Assembly: GCA_046331245.1 (NCBI GenBank)
Contig: JAXLRH010000010.1
Location: forward strand, 62,001-126,000
Origin: SSF14 sp046331245
Lineage (GTDB): Bacteria; Actinomycetota; Acidimicrobiia; Acidimicrobiales; Microtrichaceae
Length of the DNA stretch: 64,000 nucleotides
Direction: 5' to 3'
Positions 62,805 through 64,000 of the stretch are shown one piece after another (the first letter of the stretch is position 1; every line of letters starts with the position of its first letter). The notes beneath the pieces were generated by a model that saw nothing but the letters and a program-made list of their open reading frames with translations, did not search any database and was not told where the DNA came from. The position numbers were made by a program, and so were the translations under genes.

Positions 62805-63836
62805 TCAGAGCCAGCCCTTGACCTTCTCGATGAGCGCCGGCTGGTCGGCGTCGATCGGCGCCACGTTGAGCACGGTGACACCCGACTCGCGGTAGGCCTC
62901 GATGCGCTCGCGCACGTAGCCCTCGGGGCCGACGAGGTTGGTCGCCTCGAGCAGCTCGAGCGGGATGGCCGCCGCGGCCTCGTCCTTGCGGCCCGCGAGG
63001 TAGAGGTCCTGGATCTTCTCGGCCTCGGCCTCGTAGCCGTAGCGGGAGATGAGGGCGTTGTAGAAGTTCTGGCCCTTCGCGCCCATGCCGCCGACGTACA
63101 GCGCCATCATCGGCCGGGCGAAGTCGAGGACCGACTTCACGTCGTCGCCCACGGCGAGCAGGCCGCCCGCGACGATGTCCATCGGGCCGAGCGCCGCGTC
63201 ACGCTTCGCGTACCCCGCCGCGAGGGCGTCGCCGAACGCCAGCTCGGCCTTCTCCGGGTAGTAGAAGATCGGGAGCCAGCCGTTGGCGAGCTCGGCGGTG
63301 AGCGCGATGTTCTTCGGGCCGAGCGACGCGATGTGGATCGGGATGTCGGCGCGCAGCGGATGGTTGATGATCTTGAGCGGCTTGCCGAGCCCGGTGCCCT
63401 GCTCGGGCGGGAGCGGCAGCGTGTAGTACTTGCCCTCGTAGGTGAGCTTCTCCTCACGGGCCCACAACTTGCGGCAGATCTCGATGATCTCCCGCGTGCG
63501 GCCGAGCGGAGCGTCGTACGGGAGGCCGTGGAACCCCTCGATGACCTGCGGGCCCGAGGCGCCGAGGCCCATGATGCAACGGCCGTTCGACACGAAGTCG
63601 AGACCGGCCGCGGTCATGCCGATGAGCGTGGGCGTGCGGGTGTAGATGGGCAGGATGCCCGCCGCGATCTGCACGGTCTCGGTGCGGGCCGCCAGGAAGC
63701 CCATCGCCGACACGGCGTCGAAGCTGTACGCCTCGGCGACGTAGACGATGTCGAGGCCGGCCTTCTCGAGCGCCACGGTCTGCTCGACCGACTGCTCGAA
63801 GCCGCCCGAGTAGGGCATCTGCATGGAGATCTTCAC
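62805..63836 (-). CDS. LLM-class F420-dependent oxidoreductase
   Basis: A 343-residue luciferase-like TIM-barrel protein. The N terminus reads MKISMQMPYSGGFEQSVEQT (GTG 63836). DIVYVAEAYSFDAVSAMGFL, IAAGILPIYTRTPTLIGMTA and GRCIMGLGASGPQVIEGFHG match actinobacterial F420-type LLM enzymes. The cofactor assignment to F420 rather than FMN comes from family knowledge. The substrate is unknown. It shares GTGA with the preceding gene, so the two form an operon. Confidence 0.9.
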   Translation of the reverse strand: MKISMQMPYSGGFEQSVEQTVALEKAGLDIVYVAEAYSFDAVSAMGFLAARTETVQIAAGILPIYTRTPTLIGMTAAGLDFVSNGRCIMGLGASGPQVIEGFHGLPYDAPLGRTREIIEICRKLWAREEKLTYEGKYYTLPLPPEQGTGLGKPLKIINHPLRADIPIHIASLGPKNIALTAELANGWLPIFYYPEKAELAFGDALAAGYAKRDAALGPMDIVAGGLLAVGDDVKSVLDFARPMMALYVGGMGAKGQNFYNALISRYGYEAEAEKIQDLYLAGRKDEAAAAIPLELLEATNLVGPEGYVRERIEAYRESGVTVLNVAPIDADQPALIEKVKGWL

Positions 63837-64000
63837 GAGTTGGCCCCCTCGGCCTCGGGAATCGGATTGCCGTGCTTGTCGATGCGCTGGAGCGTGTCCC
63901 GCTGCAGCGAGCCCACGTCGGAGCCGTTCGGCGCGTCGGTCTCGAACAGGACGCGGTAGCGCACCCAGTCGAAGCCGTTCTTCAGGATCACCTTGCCGGG
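63833..64000 (-). CDS. C-terminal fragment of an unidentified protein
   Basis: Only the last 55 codons are inside the window. The visible part contains NGFDWVRYRVLFETDAPNG and RDTLQRIDKHGNPIPEAE, hydrophilic with no recognised motif. Its TGA overlaps the GTG start of the LLM oxidoreductase gene, so it is cotranslated with that gene. The beginning lies beyond base 64000. Confidence 0.7.
   Translation of the reverse strand, partial: PGKVILKNGFDWVRYRVLFETDAPNGSDVGSLQRDTLQRIDKHGNPIPEAEGANS

Overview
The window is GC-rich (my impression by eye is near 70%) and densely coded, with no gap over about 165 bp, many GTG starts and 4-bp ATGA/GTGA overlaps. It carries several genes typical of Actinobacteria: a fused E1-E2 2-oxoglutarate dehydrogenase component (Kgd/OdhA type), NucS mismatch endonuclease, a UvrD2-type helicase with HRDC domain, F420-type PPOX and LLM oxidoreductases, a wax ester/diacylglycerol acyltransferase, an alpha-methylacyl-CoA racemase and a geranylgeranyl-reductase-like flavoprotein. 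The mixture of mycobacterial-like lipid genes with many unassigned small proteins suggests class Acidimicrobiia. That placement is inference from gene content, not a phylogeny. No RNA genes, insertion sequences, prophage or CRISPR arrays were seen.

Layout. 1-4257 (minus): DAK2-domain protein, recG, rsmD, coaD and a truncated gene, divergent from rpmB and a cold-shock-like gene. 5028-6833: GTP-type PEP carboxykinase with a strong hairpin behind it. 6878-12823: Rieske protein, three small unknown proteins, PIG-L deacetylase with AMACR, alpha/beta hydrolase, PPOX protein, galactokinase. 12842-20806: penicillin-acylase family enzyme, PH-SHOCT membrane protein, UvrD2-like helicase, soluble PAS-MCP receptor, thioesterase with exonuclease III. 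20837-25781: kgd and a beta-lactamase-fold lipoprotein. 25785-29389 (minus): a compact five-gene cassette encoding a small secreted cysteine-containing protein, a lipoprotein, a membrane adaptor with a peptidoglycan-binding module, an ABC ATPase and an FtsX/MacB-like permease. 29494-33821: HAD hydrolase, a PIN/NYN-S1-(KAPAK)16 protein, ettA, a small zinc-ribbon-like protein. 33801-36641: cysDNC sulfate activation. 36790-47007: glycogen/alpha-glucan block (glgP on plus; glgA, glgC, malQ, glgB and a GH57 protein on minus). 47047-53338: CysQ-like phosphatase, ABC1 kinase, DUF5684 membrane protein, typA, TetR regulator, nucS. 53290-64000: DUF3445 protein, MaoC hydratase, VanW protein, WS/DGAT, FAD reductase, GNAT protein, flippase, nitronate monooxygenase, LLM oxidoreductase and a truncated gene.

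How parts work together. glgA, glgC, malQ/glgB, the GH57 protein and glgP form a glycogen synthesis and turnover unit. Two places in it read as if bases are missing: a -1 frame change where malQ runs into glgB, and a +1/-1 excursion inside glgC that hides a conserved peptide. Either these are assembly indels, or malQ-glgB is a fusion needing frameshifting. cysD-cysN-cysC make APS and then PAPS; the distant CysQ-like phosphatase may recycle PAP.

The best candidates for new biology are the five-gene peptide/ABC cassette (25785-29389) and the PIN/NYN-S1 protein with a histone-H1-like tail of 16 KAPAK repeats. Less certain are several long hairpins and a triplicated 15-mer between glgB and the GH57 gene.
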